Shown in pieces: positions 13,709 through 21,996 of a stretch of DNA of 61,489 nt. Origin of the DNA: a virus. Position 1 is the first letter of the stretch. Every line of letters starts with the position of its first letter. A program made the translations under genes and the position numbers. The DNA is taken from the IMG/VR virus record IMGVR_UViG_3300042567_000475, positions 1-61,489 of that record. One strand, given 5' to 3'. The notes below the pieces were generated by a model. That model was not told the origin of the DNA. It saw nothing but the letters and a program-made list of their open reading frames with translations, and searched no databases.

Positions 13709-13737
13709 ATAATATCTTTTTTTTACTCTTTTGTCAA
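13709..13737 (-). promoter_or_regulatory. Promoter of the membrane/WhiB/SSB unit
   Basis: TTGACA (13732-13737), a 17-base A-rich spacer and TATTAT (13709-13714). About 20 bases further is an AAAGGAG ribosome site. With the hairpin at 10.6 kb it defines a 3.1-kb transcription unit. Confidence 0.75.
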
Positions 13738-14100
13738 GTATTTTTCAAAAGAGAATGGTGAATCTATCCAAACATGTTTTTTTGATTCTCTATTAGCTAT
13801 GGCACGAGACCAGGAAAACCCTGCATCTCCACCCCAGGCATCCCACATAATGCGACCATTAGAAGGATTGCTTGTATTATAAAAATCTTTTCCCTTTTTA
13901 TCAACTTCATGACGAGCAAAGAAAGAGTACATTCGTTTTACTGTTGATAGAGACATTGCCCTACCTGCAACAATATCTGAAGCTCTTCCCCAACCAATAG
14001 GGGTTCCAGCACCTGTAGCCTTGCCCTCTTCTTTCCATCTAAGGGCACGCCTTGCTGCTGCTTTCATTCCAGCAGTTGGGCTATAGGTTTCTTCTGCCAT
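13723..14100 (-). CDS. Conserved phage protein of unknown function
   Basis: A 125-residue protein from the ATG at 14100 (an ATG three codons upstream is possible). AGMKAAARRALRWKEEGKAT, ASDIVAGRAMSLSTVKRM and GRIMWDAWGGDAGFSWS are strongly patterned. Proteins with this 'SNGRIMWDAWGGDAGFSW' stretch recur in phages, alone or next to structural and DNA proteins, without known function. The stop region overlaps the downstream promoter. Confidence 0.65.
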   Translation of the reverse strand: MAEETYSPTAGMKAAARRALRWKEEGKATGAGTPIGWGRASDIVAGRAMSLSTVKRMYSFFARHEVDKKGKDFYNTSNPSNGRIMWDAWGGDAGFSWSRAIANRESKKHVWIDSPFSFEKYLTKE

Positions 14101-15181
14101 GCTCTTCATTCCTGAAAAGATTTAGTGAGATCGGGGCATTTCCTCTTGTATTAACTCTTTTTGCATGAGCTGGCATATTAGAGAAAATTGAAGAAAGATC
14201 TTCTGGAACTTCTATTTTTTCTGAGCTATCACTTTCGAGTACTGGAGAGTTGTCAACAATCTCTTCTGTATCCCATGCTGAAATAGCTTCTTTAATAAGA
14301 TCAATGTTTTCTATTGACTTACCCATAGCTCTAAGGGTTCCTACCTTGTGACCGACTCTAGTGTCTGTTGGCTTGCCATCTCTGTATAGTCTGATTACTG
14401 CTGCTGGGGCTTCTGGAGTACCTGTAATTGTAAAGTCTGAGTTTGGAACATTATACTTACCATCTCTAATAATTCTTTCTACCTTACCAGTTGCCCTACC
14501 GCCACTTGAGTTCCAGGAAACCATTTGTCCTACACGAACAGAGTCTGCCTTACCCATGTCATCCATGTCGTGGTCCATGTCCATATTATCATTCATATTG
14601 TCATCCATGCTGTCATTCATATTATCATCCATTTCTGTATTTACTAGTCCATCTGGAATGGCTGCTAGTCTACACTTTGAGTTTTCTTGTATTTCAAAAG
14701 AAAGCAGTTTACATCCTAAAGTACCTTCTGCTTTATCATAATGAAAGGCACAGTTTCCACACTTGACGCCTATATTTGCAACTTCATTTTCATTAGGCAA
14801 CTCATATCCAACCCACACACCTGAAGATGCCTTATCGAATGGGCCATACTCTTCAGCGATTCTAATCAAAGAGTTATAAAAAGCTTTCTCTTGTGGAACA
14901 AGAAGATTAAAAAGATCTTCAGGATTCATATGTTCAGCTTTATTTACCATTTCGTAATCAGTAAATCTTTTTTTCTTTTTTGGCTTTATTGCTTGAGGAT
15001 ATTTATTTGGAGTAACTTCATTTGTAATTACTGCCTTGTCAGATTCGGAAGCATACAAAGCTGCCATTTGGTCTTGTGCTGCTGACTGACTAGAATGACA
15101 CCCTTCGATCTCAGTAGTTCCTTGTTTTACTACTGCATACCCAGCGCAACCACCATAGTTTTGCTTAATTTCCCAGGGCAT
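14081..15181 (-). CDS. Multidomain phage protein with Asp/Met/Asn repeats
   Basis: A 366-residue protein. The N-terminus (CAGYAVVKQGTTEIEGCHSS) resembles short phage modules with paired Cys. A central CGNCAFH and GTLGCKLLS region supplies further Cys. Residues about 183-211 are a low-complexity string of MDDNMND-type units. The next 70 residues (VRVGQMVSWNSSGGRATGKV to VGHKVGTLRAMG) look like a small Tudor-like barrel of the DUF2945/hypervirulence type. The C-terminus is a polar linker. It could be a virion or scaffolding-associated protein; not certain. Confidence 0.65.
   Translation of the reverse strand: MPWEIKQNYGGCAGYAVVKQGTTEIEGCHSSQSAAQDQMAALYASESDKAVITNEVTPNKYPQAIKPKKKKRFTDYEMVNKAEHMNPEDLFNLLVPQEKAFYNSLIRIAEEYGPFDKASSGVWVGYELPNENEVANIGVKCGNCAFHYDKAEGTLGCKLLSFEIQENSKCRLAAIPDGLVNTEMDDNMNDSMDDNMNDNMDMDHDMDDMGKADSVRVGQMVSWNSSGGRATGKVERIIRDGKYNVPNSDFTITGTPEAPAAVIRLYRDGKPTDTRVGHKVGTLRAMGKSIENIDLIKEAISAWDTEEIVDNSPVLESDSSEKIEVPEDLSSIFSNMPAHAKRVNTRGNAPISLNLFRNEEHGRRNL
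14551..14636 (-). repeat. In-frame Asp/Asn/Met repeat tract
   Basis: Imperfect units of 12-15 bases encode MDDNMND, SMDDNMND, NMDMDHDMD and similar. The tract is acidic, His-containing and methionine-rich, so it could bind metal ions, and such DNA is prone to slippage. Confidence 0.7.
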
Positions 15182-15429
15182 TACTTGCTTACCTCAATGC
15201 ATCCATCTTCACAAATGGTTACATTACCCTCCCAATTGTCCTTGACAAATCTTTCAAACTTTCTGCGCTCTAGCCCACGATTACTATTTATCTTAACGCA
15301 AACTGAGTTATTTTCTGGATGGGTGCCGCAAACTTCCATTCCTTCATAGTCTCTTAACTTATCAATGTTGAGAACCATATCTTCATTAGTTACTTTTGCA
15401 AAATTATTCTTAAAAATTTTATTAAACAT
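15181..15429 (-). CDS. Hypothetical protein, probably leaderless
   Basis: An 82-residue protein from ATG 15427-15429. The frame is open further upstream but that part lies inside the IMPDH-family gene. Basic N-terminus, then ICEDGCIEV at the end. The ATG has no Shine-Dalgarno, and a TGG-TATAAT promoter lies 6 bases before it. Confidence 0.55.
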   Translation of the reverse strand: MFNKIFKNNFAKVTNEDMVLNIDKLRDYEGMEVCGTHPENNSVCVKINSNRGLERRKFERFVKDNWEGNVTICEDGCIEVSK

Positions 15430-15435
15430 GAGATT

Positions 15436-15444
15436 ATTATACCA
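15436..15444 (-). promoter_or_regulatory. Extended -10 promoter giving a leaderless transcript
   Basis: TGG followed by TATAAT (15436-15441), then AATCTC and the ATG at 15429. It sits across the stop codon of the IMPDH-family gene. Confidence 0.45.
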
Positions 15445-16456
15445 CCAGAGCGTGGGGTTTTGATTCATTTACACTTAATGGGGAAACTTTAATAGCTTCT
15501 GAATGTATATGTAAGGATGATAGATTATCTACCCCCGAATAAGAACACCCGCTACCCAAGCCTCCCCTGACCTGATCAATAATTGCATTGACAGATCCCT
15601 TGTATGTAATCGTTGTAGAAACACCTTCTGTAACAGAAGACTTTCCTATAAAATCAATTTGAGCTTTATCAGAGGCCATTCCCCTAAAGTGCTTAACAGT
15701 TGTTCCATTTGACTCAAATACTTCTCCTGGTGATTCGTCTGTTCCAGCAAGCATTGATCCCAGCATGACTGCATCTGCTCCCAAAGCAAAAGCTTTTACC
15801 ATGTCTCCACTGTTTCTAATTCCACCATCAGCAACAATTGAACACTGATATTCGTTTTGCAATGCTACTTCAGATATTGAATGAGCAGTAGGAACTCCAT
15901 GACCACTTACTATCCTTGTTGTACATACGCTTCCACCACCTATTCCAACACGAATAGAGTCTGCTCCAACCTCTGCAAGTCTTTTAAATCCGTCGTAAGT
16001 AGCAACATTGCCTGCCATAATATGTGCATCTGGCAGGGCTAATGAAAGTTCTTTAACTGCATTAATTGCATTGTCACTGTGACCATTAGCGGTATCAACT
16101 AAAAATATTCTTACACCTATCTTGTATAAGCTGTCTGCCTGTGATAGAAAGCCATTGTTAGATGCAATGGCTACTCCAAAATTATATTTGTCTTCAATAA
16201 GGTCTTGAGACTTTGCTACTTGTTCTTCATAACTCATATACCTATGAAGTATTCCCAATCCACCCCTGTCAGACATAGCCTTACACATCTCTACATCGCA
16301 GACTGTATCCATTGGTGATGCAATTACTGGTGTATAAAGACTAATTTCTTTTGCCCCATAACCAATTGACATTGTTAATCTTACGTCGTGCCTTGACTTT
16401 ACTGAGCTGTGTTGTGGCACCAAAAGGATGTCATCAAAACAAAGTGATTCTTTCAT
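15437..16456 (-). CDS. IMP dehydrogenase/GMP reductase family enzyme
   Basis: A 339-residue TIM-barrel enzyme. [20 protein letters not shown], the catalytic loop [11 protein letters not shown] (171-181, Cys178), [20 protein letters not shown] and [11 protein letters not shown] are all present. The CBS pair of cellular IMPDH is missing, and the mobile flap is short without the Arg-Tyr of IMPDH, which leans toward GMP reductase. The reaction is NAD(P)-linked IMP/XMP or GMP/IMP conversion, so it tunes guanine nucleotide pools during infection. AGGAGA precedes the start. Confidence 0.85.
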   Translation of the reverse strand: MKESLCFDDILLVPQHSSVKSRHDVRLTMSIGYGAKEISLYTPVIASPMDTVCDVEMCKAMSDRGGLGILHRYMSYEEQVAKSQDLIEDKYNFGVAIASNNGFLSQADSLYKIGVRIFLVDTANGHSDNAINAVKELSLALPDAHIMAGNVATYDGFKRLAEVGADSIRVGIGGGSVCTTRIVSGHGVPTAHSISEVALQNEYQCSIVADGGIRNSGDMVKAFALGADAVMLGSMLAGTDESPGEVFESNGTTVKHFRGMASDKAQIDFIGKSSVTEGVSTTITYKGSVNAIIDQVRGGLGSGCSYSGVDNLSSLHIHSEAIKVSPLSVNESKPHALVV

Positions 16457-16463
16457 TATTCTC

Positions 16464-18248
16464 CTATAGTAATTTGAAGCCTCTTAGATATTCTTCTATC
16501 TCTTCTGTCATTTTAGGTTTAGCTTGTTCCTCTACCAGATCTCTATTTCTATCTGCTTTAAAGGAAGACCATGTGTGAATCTCTACATCTCCAATAGTTT
16601 CTCTTCTTGTCTTGCTGATTGCATTGTATACTGAACCACACATGGCATCAGCTAAGTCCTTAGACTTCTTTCTTGGGTGATCAACTCTATTGTTTGGCAT
16701 GATTCTTAATTCTAATAACTCATCTAGTAAGATATCGATATGTGGCGCAGCAACTCTTTCTTCATAAAAAAGCATTGCCAAGTCTTCATAATGTTTTTTT
16801 GCAACAGATAAAGTTTCTGTATTTATGCTGACCTGTTTTAACTCTTGTTGAATATCAAATGATTGCCAGCGGTCAAAGGTGACCATACCTAAATTAAATC
16901 CATTTCTTTTAAGATTAATAATCCAGTTCTTTACCTCTGAAAGATCTACTGGACCTTCTCTTTTTGGTTCCCACCAAGCTATAGCATCCACCACAACGAA
17001 TGGAACTACCTGTGTGTAGTCATTGAACGACTGGACTTCTACCCATCTTTCAACATGACTGATTGCAACCGCACACTTATCATGCTTCTGTGCAAGGTCT
17101 GCATGGACATAGTAAATGGTATCTGGATTGGGTTTAAAGTTTAAATCAAATCTTCTATTTTGATCTAAAGGATTACGAATAGACAATGATCTTTCTATCT
17201 TCTCTCTAGACTTAAAAAAAGAATCTGTACTGTTTCCTGGCATACATGCAAATCGCATTAGGGCATCAGACGGTTCCTTATAGAAGGCAATCTTAAAGTC
17301 TTCAATATTTCTTGTGGGATTTATTTCCCATGTGGGTCTCTTTAATGCAAACACCCGTGGGTATTTATAGGAAATTATATTATCTTCTTCCCACTCAATT
17401 TCAAAGGTATTTCCTGGAGAGTCCTCTGGTAAGTCTTCATTAAGAATAAACTTATGGCTTCTTATAATAGTTTCTTTTTCTGCAATAGCATCTTCATATG
17501 CATTGCTAATAAAGTCTCCCTTAAATCTAGGAAAGGAAAGAAGAACAACTTTTCCGTAGTCAGGGAATCGTGAATCAACTGAACCACGAAAAGCTTTGTA
17601 AATGTTGTCAGCGGTTTTTGCTTGATCATTTGATGCCGCCGCTGACTGCATAGCGAATCCTGAAATCTCGTCAAGGATAGCCATGAACAGGTTCAAACCT
17701 TCGTGAGACTCTCGTTCTGAATGTCCTGAGTAAACAGTGATAGATTTATCAAACTTAATTGAACCAACTTTTGTATCAAATTTTCCTGCAAACCAGGGAG
17801 AGTTTGCAATCTTCTTTACAAAGTTATCAAAGAATACATTCTTTGCTTGCTCAGCATTGATAGCAATGTTAATAAGGTCAATAGAGTCATCTGGTGGCTT
17901 GCCATAATACATGGCAGGATCTTTAAGAGATAGCAATTTATAAACTACATAGGCTACCCCCACAGTTGCTGTGTGATCTTTTCCGCTACCCTTACCTAGT
18001 TGCTGAATAATCTCAGTCTTAGTATACTTTTTATACTGCTCAGTTCCCTCTTCAAAGCCCATCATCTTTATCAAATCTTCTTTGCGATAGATCTGACTCA
18101 TGCATTCAACAAGTGTGTACTGATACTCTGACAGTGGTGGTAGTCCAAGGAACTGTGGATTAGTAACAAAAGTTTTAACGTCTACTGGTTCTTCATCAAA
18201 GAGGTCATCATCTAACGCATCCATGAAGTCAGAAAAATCAATTGTCAA
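16464..18248 (-). CDS. Terminase large subunit
   Basis: A 594-residue packaging motor. The ATPase half has Walker A GKGSGKD (85-91) and Walker B LFMAILDE (about 188-194). The C-terminal RNase H-like nuclease shows YYVHADLAQKHDKCAV, VTFDRWQSFDIQQEL and KDLADAM with the usual acidic residues. It starts at TTG 18248, which overlaps the small-subunit stop and has GAGGTAG upstream. It cuts and pumps DNA into the prohead through the portal, whose gene lies 38 kb away. Confidence 0.93.
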   Translation of the reverse strand: MTIDFSDFMDALDDDLFDEEPVDVKTFVTNPQFLGLPPLSEYQYTLVECMSQIYRKEDLIKMMGFEEGTEQYKKYTKTEIIQQLGKGSGKDHTATVGVAYVVYKLLSLKDPAMYYGKPPDDSIDLINIAINAEQAKNVFFDNFVKKIANSPWFAGKFDTKVGSIKFDKSITVYSGHSERESHEGLNLFMAILDEISGFAMQSAAASNDQAKTADNIYKAFRGSVDSRFPDYGKVVLLSFPRFKGDFISNAYEDAIAEKETIIRSHKFILNEDLPEDSPGNTFEIEWEEDNIISYKYPRVFALKRPTWEINPTRNIEDFKIAFYKEPSDALMRFACMPGNSTDSFFKSREKIERSLSIRNPLDQNRRFDLNFKPNPDTIYYVHADLAQKHDKCAVAISHVERWVEVQSFNDYTQVVPFVVVDAIAWWEPKREGPVDLSEVKNWIINLKRNGFNLGMVTFDRWQSFDIQQELKQVSINTETLSVAKKHYEDLAMLFYEERVAAPHIDILLDELLELRIMPNNRVDHPRKKSKDLADAMCGSVYNAISKTRRETIGDVEIHTWSSFKADRNRDLVEEQAKPKMTEEIEEYLRGFKLL

Positions 18249-18759
18249 GGATAACTACCTCACTAGATTTTGATGCCTCTGATAGTCTTGACATAATTTC
18301 ATTACGAATCTCTGGGTGGTTCTGTGCAACTTCTTTAAGAATGTTAATAAGAATCTCATGCTTACGTTCCATGGTGGCAAGCTCTTCTGCGATTTCTTTG
18401 TTATCAAGCAGTCCTGCTCTTTGCAGCATATCAATACGCTTTGCCTCAATGTCAGTGATTAGTTTAATTGCGGTGGTCTTAGCACCCAAGTTAGATGTTT
18501 GATCTGCAGAGTCAATAACTTCATACGCCTTACGAATAAGGCTTGAGTAATGCTGATCTGCTCCTGCCAAAGCTTCTCTTGCCCTAGCATGGATAGCCTC
18601 ATTGCTACTAGCCATTTGTCGCCAGTCATTAAGCAATGCATTGACACGGGTTCTTGGAATATCTAATTCCATAGAAATCTGTGCGGTGTCAAGACCTTTT
18701 AAATATTCTGTTGCAACAGCGTTTACTTCATCAAGGTGTTTGATTAGGTCGTTTGACAC
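18238..18759 (-). CDS. Probable terminase small subunit
   Basis: A 173-residue protein directly upstream of the large subunit with an 11-base overlap. GLDTAQISMELDIPRTRVNALLNDW is a helix-turn-helix. Long amphipathic helices follow (EELATMERKHEILINILKEV), matching the DNA-binding plus oligomerisation plan of TerS. Start is GTG 18757-18759 with GAGAGG upstream. The identification depends on position and helix pattern. Confidence 0.75.
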   Translation of the reverse strand: MSNDLIKHLDEVNAVATEYLKGLDTAQISMELDIPRTRVNALLNDWRQMASSNEAIHARAREALAGADQHYSSLIRKAYEVIDSADQTSNLGAKTTAIKLITDIEAKRIDMLQRAGLLDNKEIAEELATMERKHEILINILKEVAQNHPEIRNEIMSRLSEASKSSEVVILDN

Positions 18760-19027
18760 GCTGGCCTCTCTTCTTTGGAATATGCTTTACGCGGTCAGGG
18801 TAAAAAGATCTAAAGGCACAGCTTATGCCTCTTTCTAATTCAATACAATCTACCCAAGAGATTCCATTCTTTGGGTTAGTGACATAGTTGAGAAACTTAA
18901 ACTTAACTCCCCAAATACCCTTGACTTTAATCAAATCGCCTTTTGTTATTTCTTTGCCTTCACTTGTCACAAAAGAGTCTTCTCTGTTAAACGGATCGCT
19001 GATTTCAACTTTCTTCCGTCTTCCCAT
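18731..19027 (-). CDS. Conserved phage protein next to terminase
   Basis: A 98-residue basic protein (MGRRKKVEISDPF at the start, RVKHIPKKRGQRVKR at the end) with a beta-rich centre (KVKGIWGVKFKFLNYV). AGGAGAGACA precedes the ATG. Similar small proteins lie beside terminase genes in actinophages. It may bind DNA, judged by charge only. Confidence 0.65.
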   Translation of the reverse strand: MGRRKKVEISDPFNREDSFVTSEGKEITKGDLIKVKGIWGVKFKFLNYVTNPKNGISWVDCIELERGISCAFRSFYPDRVKHIPKKRGQRVKRPNQTP

Positions 19028-19358
19028 TGTCTCTCCTAAGCCTAGTATCTTTACTGTCCACTAATTTTAGCACGAGATAGCCTACCAAGTCAAGGATATC
19101 ATTATCTCCTGCATAAGAAGAACCATTCTTTATTCTATTAAGCTTATCATCGATACGAACATCTATCTGATCACCTGGAGGAATCTTTGCAAAAATTTGT
19201 ATTGGATTTAGGGCTGAGTTTCCATAGGCAATATTCTTTTTAAGTAGCAGGTTTGCAACTTCTACACACTGAAGAAGAAGCTCTGGCCCTGCTGGAGCCT
19301 GCTTACTTAACTCAATAAGCTCTCTCATCAAGCCTATCCATTTTTCATCTTCAATCAT
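19005..19358 (-). CDS. Nucleotide-modification-associated (DUF1599/Nmad1-like) protein
   Basis: A 117-residue all-helical protein. KKNIAYGNSALNPIQIF, DQIDVRIDDKLNRIKNG and DNDILDLVGYLVLKL fit the 'kn.aYGnSal.P..if' and 'RiDDKl.RI..g...DD..DL.GYlvL' pattern of Nmad1/DUF1599 proteins. These are distant relatives of MazG-type nucleotide pyrophosphohydrolases and associated with modified bases in phages. A possible role is handling of unusual nucleotides. Confidence 0.65.
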   Translation of the reverse strand: MIEDEKWIGLMRELIELSKQAPAGPELLLQCVEVANLLLKKNIAYGNSALNPIQIFAKIPPGDQIDVRIDDKLNRIKNGSSYAGDNDILDLVGYLVLKLVDSKDTRLRRDNGKTEES

Positions 19359-19522
19359 CTTCTACCTTTTCTTCCCATTTTTAATCCGAATTTATTTAGA
19401 TAAAGATACACTGTCTGTACTGTGCATCCACATTCTTTTGCAATCTCTTCTGGACTCTTTTTGTCCTGAACATATCTTTTATGAAGCCAACTTTTGCTTT
19501 TATAAAGGTCATACTTAGGCAT
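19355..19522 (-). CDS. Small helix-turn-helix protein
   Basis: A 55-residue protein from ATG 19520-19522 (MPKYDLYKSKSW), overlapping the end of the resolvase gene. Longer in-frame starts lie wholly inside that gene. SPEEIAKECGCTVQTVYLYL is a clear helix-turn-helix, followed by a basic end (KMGRKGRR). Probably binds DNA and may regulate the replication block. Confidence 0.65.
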   Translation of the reverse strand: MPKYDLYKSKSWLHKRYVQDKKSPEEIAKECGCTVQTVYLYLNKFGLKMGRKGRR

Positions 19523-20108
19523 TGTATAGCATGTTCCATCTGTCGGACACATACCATCCCACACCAATTGCATCAGCAACATCGTCATCCGTAATCTTCA
19601 CCTTAAAGTTTTTGTTTACAGAGTCGATAGTTCTTTGCTTTCTTGTCTTTCTTTCTTCGCCTTTATACCAAGACTTTGACTTGCCTGGATTCTTTCTAAC
19701 TATCTCCTGCTTTTCTGATATTGATAAAAGCTTTGTTCCTATATAATTTTGCCATTGCATAGGAGTGATAGTCTTAATGTTTTTAATCCCCGCTACTTGT
19801 GCTGCTCCAAGGATCGCTCCCTGCACAAGAGACAGTTGCATTGCCGTCTTTGGGCTATTGCTATAAATAGCAGACTCAATGACAAGCGCATCTGCATTAA
19901 CCATCTTAAAAAGCTGTATCGCTTTTTTACAGGCATCCCCTGATTTATAGAGAGCATCTGTACCATTAAATCTAATCTTGCCATACTTAACCAACTTTCC
20001 GTTTGTAAAATAAGAAAAGGCAAGAGAGTTTGTTGATGCATCCACAGCAATGATTGTTTGTGGTTTTATGTTGTCTTCAAGAGCCTGTCTAATTTTGTTC
20101 GTAGTCAA
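19515..20108 (-). CDS. RuvC-like Holliday junction resolvase
   Basis: A 197-residue RNase H-fold protein. IIAVDASTNSLAFSYF gives the first catalytic Asp, ALVIESAIYSN the Glu and DDDVADAIGVGWY the terminal Asp pair, the RuvC layout. AMQLSLVQGAILGAAQ is also typical. It probably resolves branched replication intermediates. A second junction nuclease candidate lies at 21538. Confidence 0.85.
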   Translation of the reverse strand: MTTNKIRQALEDNIKPQTIIAVDASTNSLAFSYFTNGKLVKYGKIRFNGTDALYKSGDACKKAIQLFKMVNADALVIESAIYSNSPKTAMQLSLVQGAILGAAQVAGIKNIKTITPMQWQNYIGTKLLSISEKQEIVRKNPGKSKSWYKGEERKTRKQRTIDSVNKNFKVKITDDDVADAIGVGWYVSDRWNMLYNA

Positions 20109-20379
20109 AGTAATTCTTTAGCTCCCTCATAAAAATTTTCATTTTTGATTGGTGTACCAAGCAGTTGTCACAGATGCCTGAATCATTGTAAATGCTTAGG
20201 AGGGTATTACACCCTCCTCCACACTTCTTTTCTTTTCCCTTGCGATTTTTTCTTTTTTGAAGATGATATCTTTCTAGGATCTTTTCCTTGCTTGCTTCCT
20301 GCCTGCATTCAGAGTTGCAATAAATTTGTTTTGTTGTGTTTGGCGAGAACTGTTTATCGCACCACTTGCAGTAAAGCAT
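20089..20379 (-). CDS. Zinc-finger protein, unknown function
   Basis: A 96-residue protein from ATG 20379 (MLYCKWCDKQFSP). CKWC and CNSEC form one zinc ribbon, CGGGC and CDNC a second, separated by a very basic helix (LQKRKNRKGKEKK). Possibly a DNA- or RNA-binding accessory of the recombination block. A longer start 7 codons upstream is possible. Confidence 0.6.
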   Translation of the reverse strand: MLYCKWCDKQFSPNTTKQIYCNSECRQEASKEKILERYHLQKRKNRKGKEKKCGGGCNTLLSIYNDSGICDNCLVHQSKMKIFMRELKNYFDYEQN

Positions 20380-20380
20380 T

Positions 20381-21241
20381 TTAGAAGAGTCCTTTCTCAT
20401 CCTTTCGACGCGCTATCTTGATATCTCCGACAGGTGCATCCTTACACGCCTGCTGTATGGGACAGTTTTGACATATTTTTATGTCATTGCTTCTAAAGGG
20501 AACCTCTGGAAGCTTTCTGTCTTTCCATGCAGCATGAACATCTCTCATCCAATCAAACAGATAATCAACAAAATCTACATGATTTTGAGTAATGTTCACT
20601 GGTACTGCTAGTAGTTCATGAGTATTTTTATTCTCATATAATATTATACCGTTTTTCTTCTTATAGATTTTCATATAAATTAGAAGCTGCACGATATGAT
20701 ATGTACTAGCCTTCTTAGATCTCTTATGCCTATCAAAAGAATCATGGTTGGTTGTCTTAATTTCCACCACATACTCTGTATTATTCCAATTGATAAAACT
20801 ATCTGTGTAACCAAAGATAGGTGGGTCCTCATTAATTGTCTTTCTTTCGTTATCAATTAAGATACCAGAATCTTCTAATGCTTTTTGAATACGAGCGTGC
20901 CTATCTGAACCACTATCCATGTTAGTGATAACCTTGCCACTCTTGTACTCATAAAATTCTGCACCATCAAATGCTAGATACCAATACCTTGGGCATACGC
21001 CATGATTCCACACCAATGTTGATGGAGCGAAAGTTTTCTTCTGCATGTGCTTTGGAACATTGTCTTTACGATAGCCTTCTTCTATGGCCTCAACAAGTCC
21101 AGAAAGGGGGCCAGAGTCCTGGAACTCTGACTCGTCTTGCATCTCTGTTTGCCACGCAGTTTCTAACTCTTCAAACTTTTCCACATCCTTTAGCACACTC
21201 TTGCTCTTTTTTAGAATCTTACTTACAATTGTTTTAGCCAT
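20381..21241 (-). CDS. PD-(D/E)XK exonuclease (Cas4/RecB-like)
   Basis: A 286-residue protein. The nuclease core is GYTDSFINW (Asp) and EYVVEIKTTN (E-x-K), then YHIVQLLIYMKIY with the QxxxY motif. A Cys in CPRYWYLAF and a C-terminal trio in CQNCPIQQACKD suggest a [4Fe-4S] cluster as in Cas4 and AddB. There is no CRISPR locus here. The likely role is DNA-end processing for recombination with the nearby RecA. Confidence 0.88.
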   Translation of the reverse strand: MAKTIVSKILKKSKSVLKDVEKFEELETAWQTEMQDESEFQDSGPLSGLVEAIEEGYRKDNVPKHMQKKTFAPSTLVWNHGVCPRYWYLAFDGAEFYEYKSGKVITNMDSGSDRHARIQKALEDSGILIDNERKTINEDPPIFGYTDSFINWNNTEYVVEIKTTNHDSFDRHKRSKKASTYHIVQLLIYMKIYKKKNGIILYENKNTHELLAVPVNITQNHVDFVDYLFDWMRDVHAAWKDRKLPEVPFRSNDIKICQNCPIQQACKDAPVGDIKIARRKDEKGLF

Positions 21242-21242
21242 G

Positions 21243-21548
21243 TCACACCTTCACTAGATATTTTAGAGATGCAACAATCTTATCAAGTTCTGCTGCAGTT
21301 GTGTAATAGATATTTTTCTTTGCTGTATTTCCTTTTTCTACGTTAGTCATCCACCTGGCTTGCAAAGCTAGTTTTGCTGCAATTGCTTGCATACGAACAA
21401 TTTCTACAGATGCAACGGCAAGGGGAATGTCTGGCTTTAGAATTAGCTTGGTTATAAACTCTAGTGCTTTAGTAAGTTCTTCATCTTCCATGAACTCTGC
21501 AATATTATATAAATCATTAATCTCTTGTAGCGTACTCTTATCCGTCAC
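21243..21548 (-). CDS. Conserved helical protein, unknown function
   Basis: A 101-residue all-helical protein (EFMEDEELTKALEFITKLI; AIAAKLALQARWMTNVEKG). Lies one base from the exonuclease gene and overlaps the next upstream, so it is probably an accessory of the recombination set. Family not recognised. Confidence 0.6.
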   Translation of the reverse strand: MTDKSTLQEINDLYNIAEFMEDEELTKALEFITKLILKPDIPLAVASVEIVRMQAIAAKLALQARWMTNVEKGNTAKKNIYYTTAAELDKIVASLKYLVKV

Positions 21549-21843
21549 TTTTCTCTCTTATCTCTCGTAGTTCTTCGAATTCATTCCACTCAATTATAGC
21601 AAGTCTTGTCTTGTGTGTGTCTCCAAGAACAATCATGAGGACTGGTGACTTTTCTGGATCTGTCTTTAATGTGTCTGTACATATCTTTGCCCATACATCA
21701 CGATTTATAGAAAATGATTTAGAGTATTCCTTTACATCAACTATGTACCTGTCAAGGCTTCCGTCAGCTTTTTGTATCTTTCCCCTACCAGAGTTCTTGT
21801 GTGGGGTCGCACCTATTCTTCTAAGTTCAGCACGCTCGCTCAT
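21538..21843 (-). CDS. PD-(D/E)XK nuclease, Holliday-junction-resolvase-like
   Basis: A 101-residue protein. It shows RAELRRIGATPHKNSGRG, then DRYIVDVKEYSKSF with the D-x-K pair, then a conserved-looking Trp-Lys helix and a VLMIVLGD strand. This is the compact plan of archaeal-Hjc-like or resolvase-type nucleases. Function by analogy only. Confidence 0.65.
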   Translation of the reverse strand: MSERAELRRIGATPHKNSGRGKIQKADGSLDRYIVDVKEYSKSFSINRDVWAKICTDTLKTDPEKSPVLMIVLGDTHKTRLAIIEWNEFEELREIREKSDG

Positions 21844-21986
21844 TAGTAACCCCTGTCTCTTTTTATGTTGACGGTAGAGACAGTATCACAGTCTTTACAC
21901 TTCCATGTAATATCAAGAACGGCTGGGTAGAATCTTGCTGTTGATATTTTTTGCTGACAACTTTGACAAGAAAATTCTCCATGCAT
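21843..21986 (-). CDS. Small zinc-ribbon protein
   Basis: A 47-residue protein from ATG 21984-21986 (longer starts overlap recA). CQSC and CKDC form a four-Cys ribbon. It lies between recA and the resolvase-like nuclease. Function unknown. Confidence 0.6.
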   Translation of the reverse strand: MHGEFSCQSCQQKISTARFYPAVLDITWKCKDCDTVSTVNIKRDRGY

Positions 21987-21996
21987 CACTTCATAC

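Noticed and set aside
18223-18246. TTGACA at the terminase junction as a promoter
   Set aside because: No acceptable -10 at 16-18 bases; the TTG is the start codon of the large subunit.
20381-21241. Cas4-like nuclease as part of a CRISPR system
   Set aside because: No Cas1, Cas2 or repeat array is present; it sits beside RecA and resolvases, so recombination is the simpler reading.
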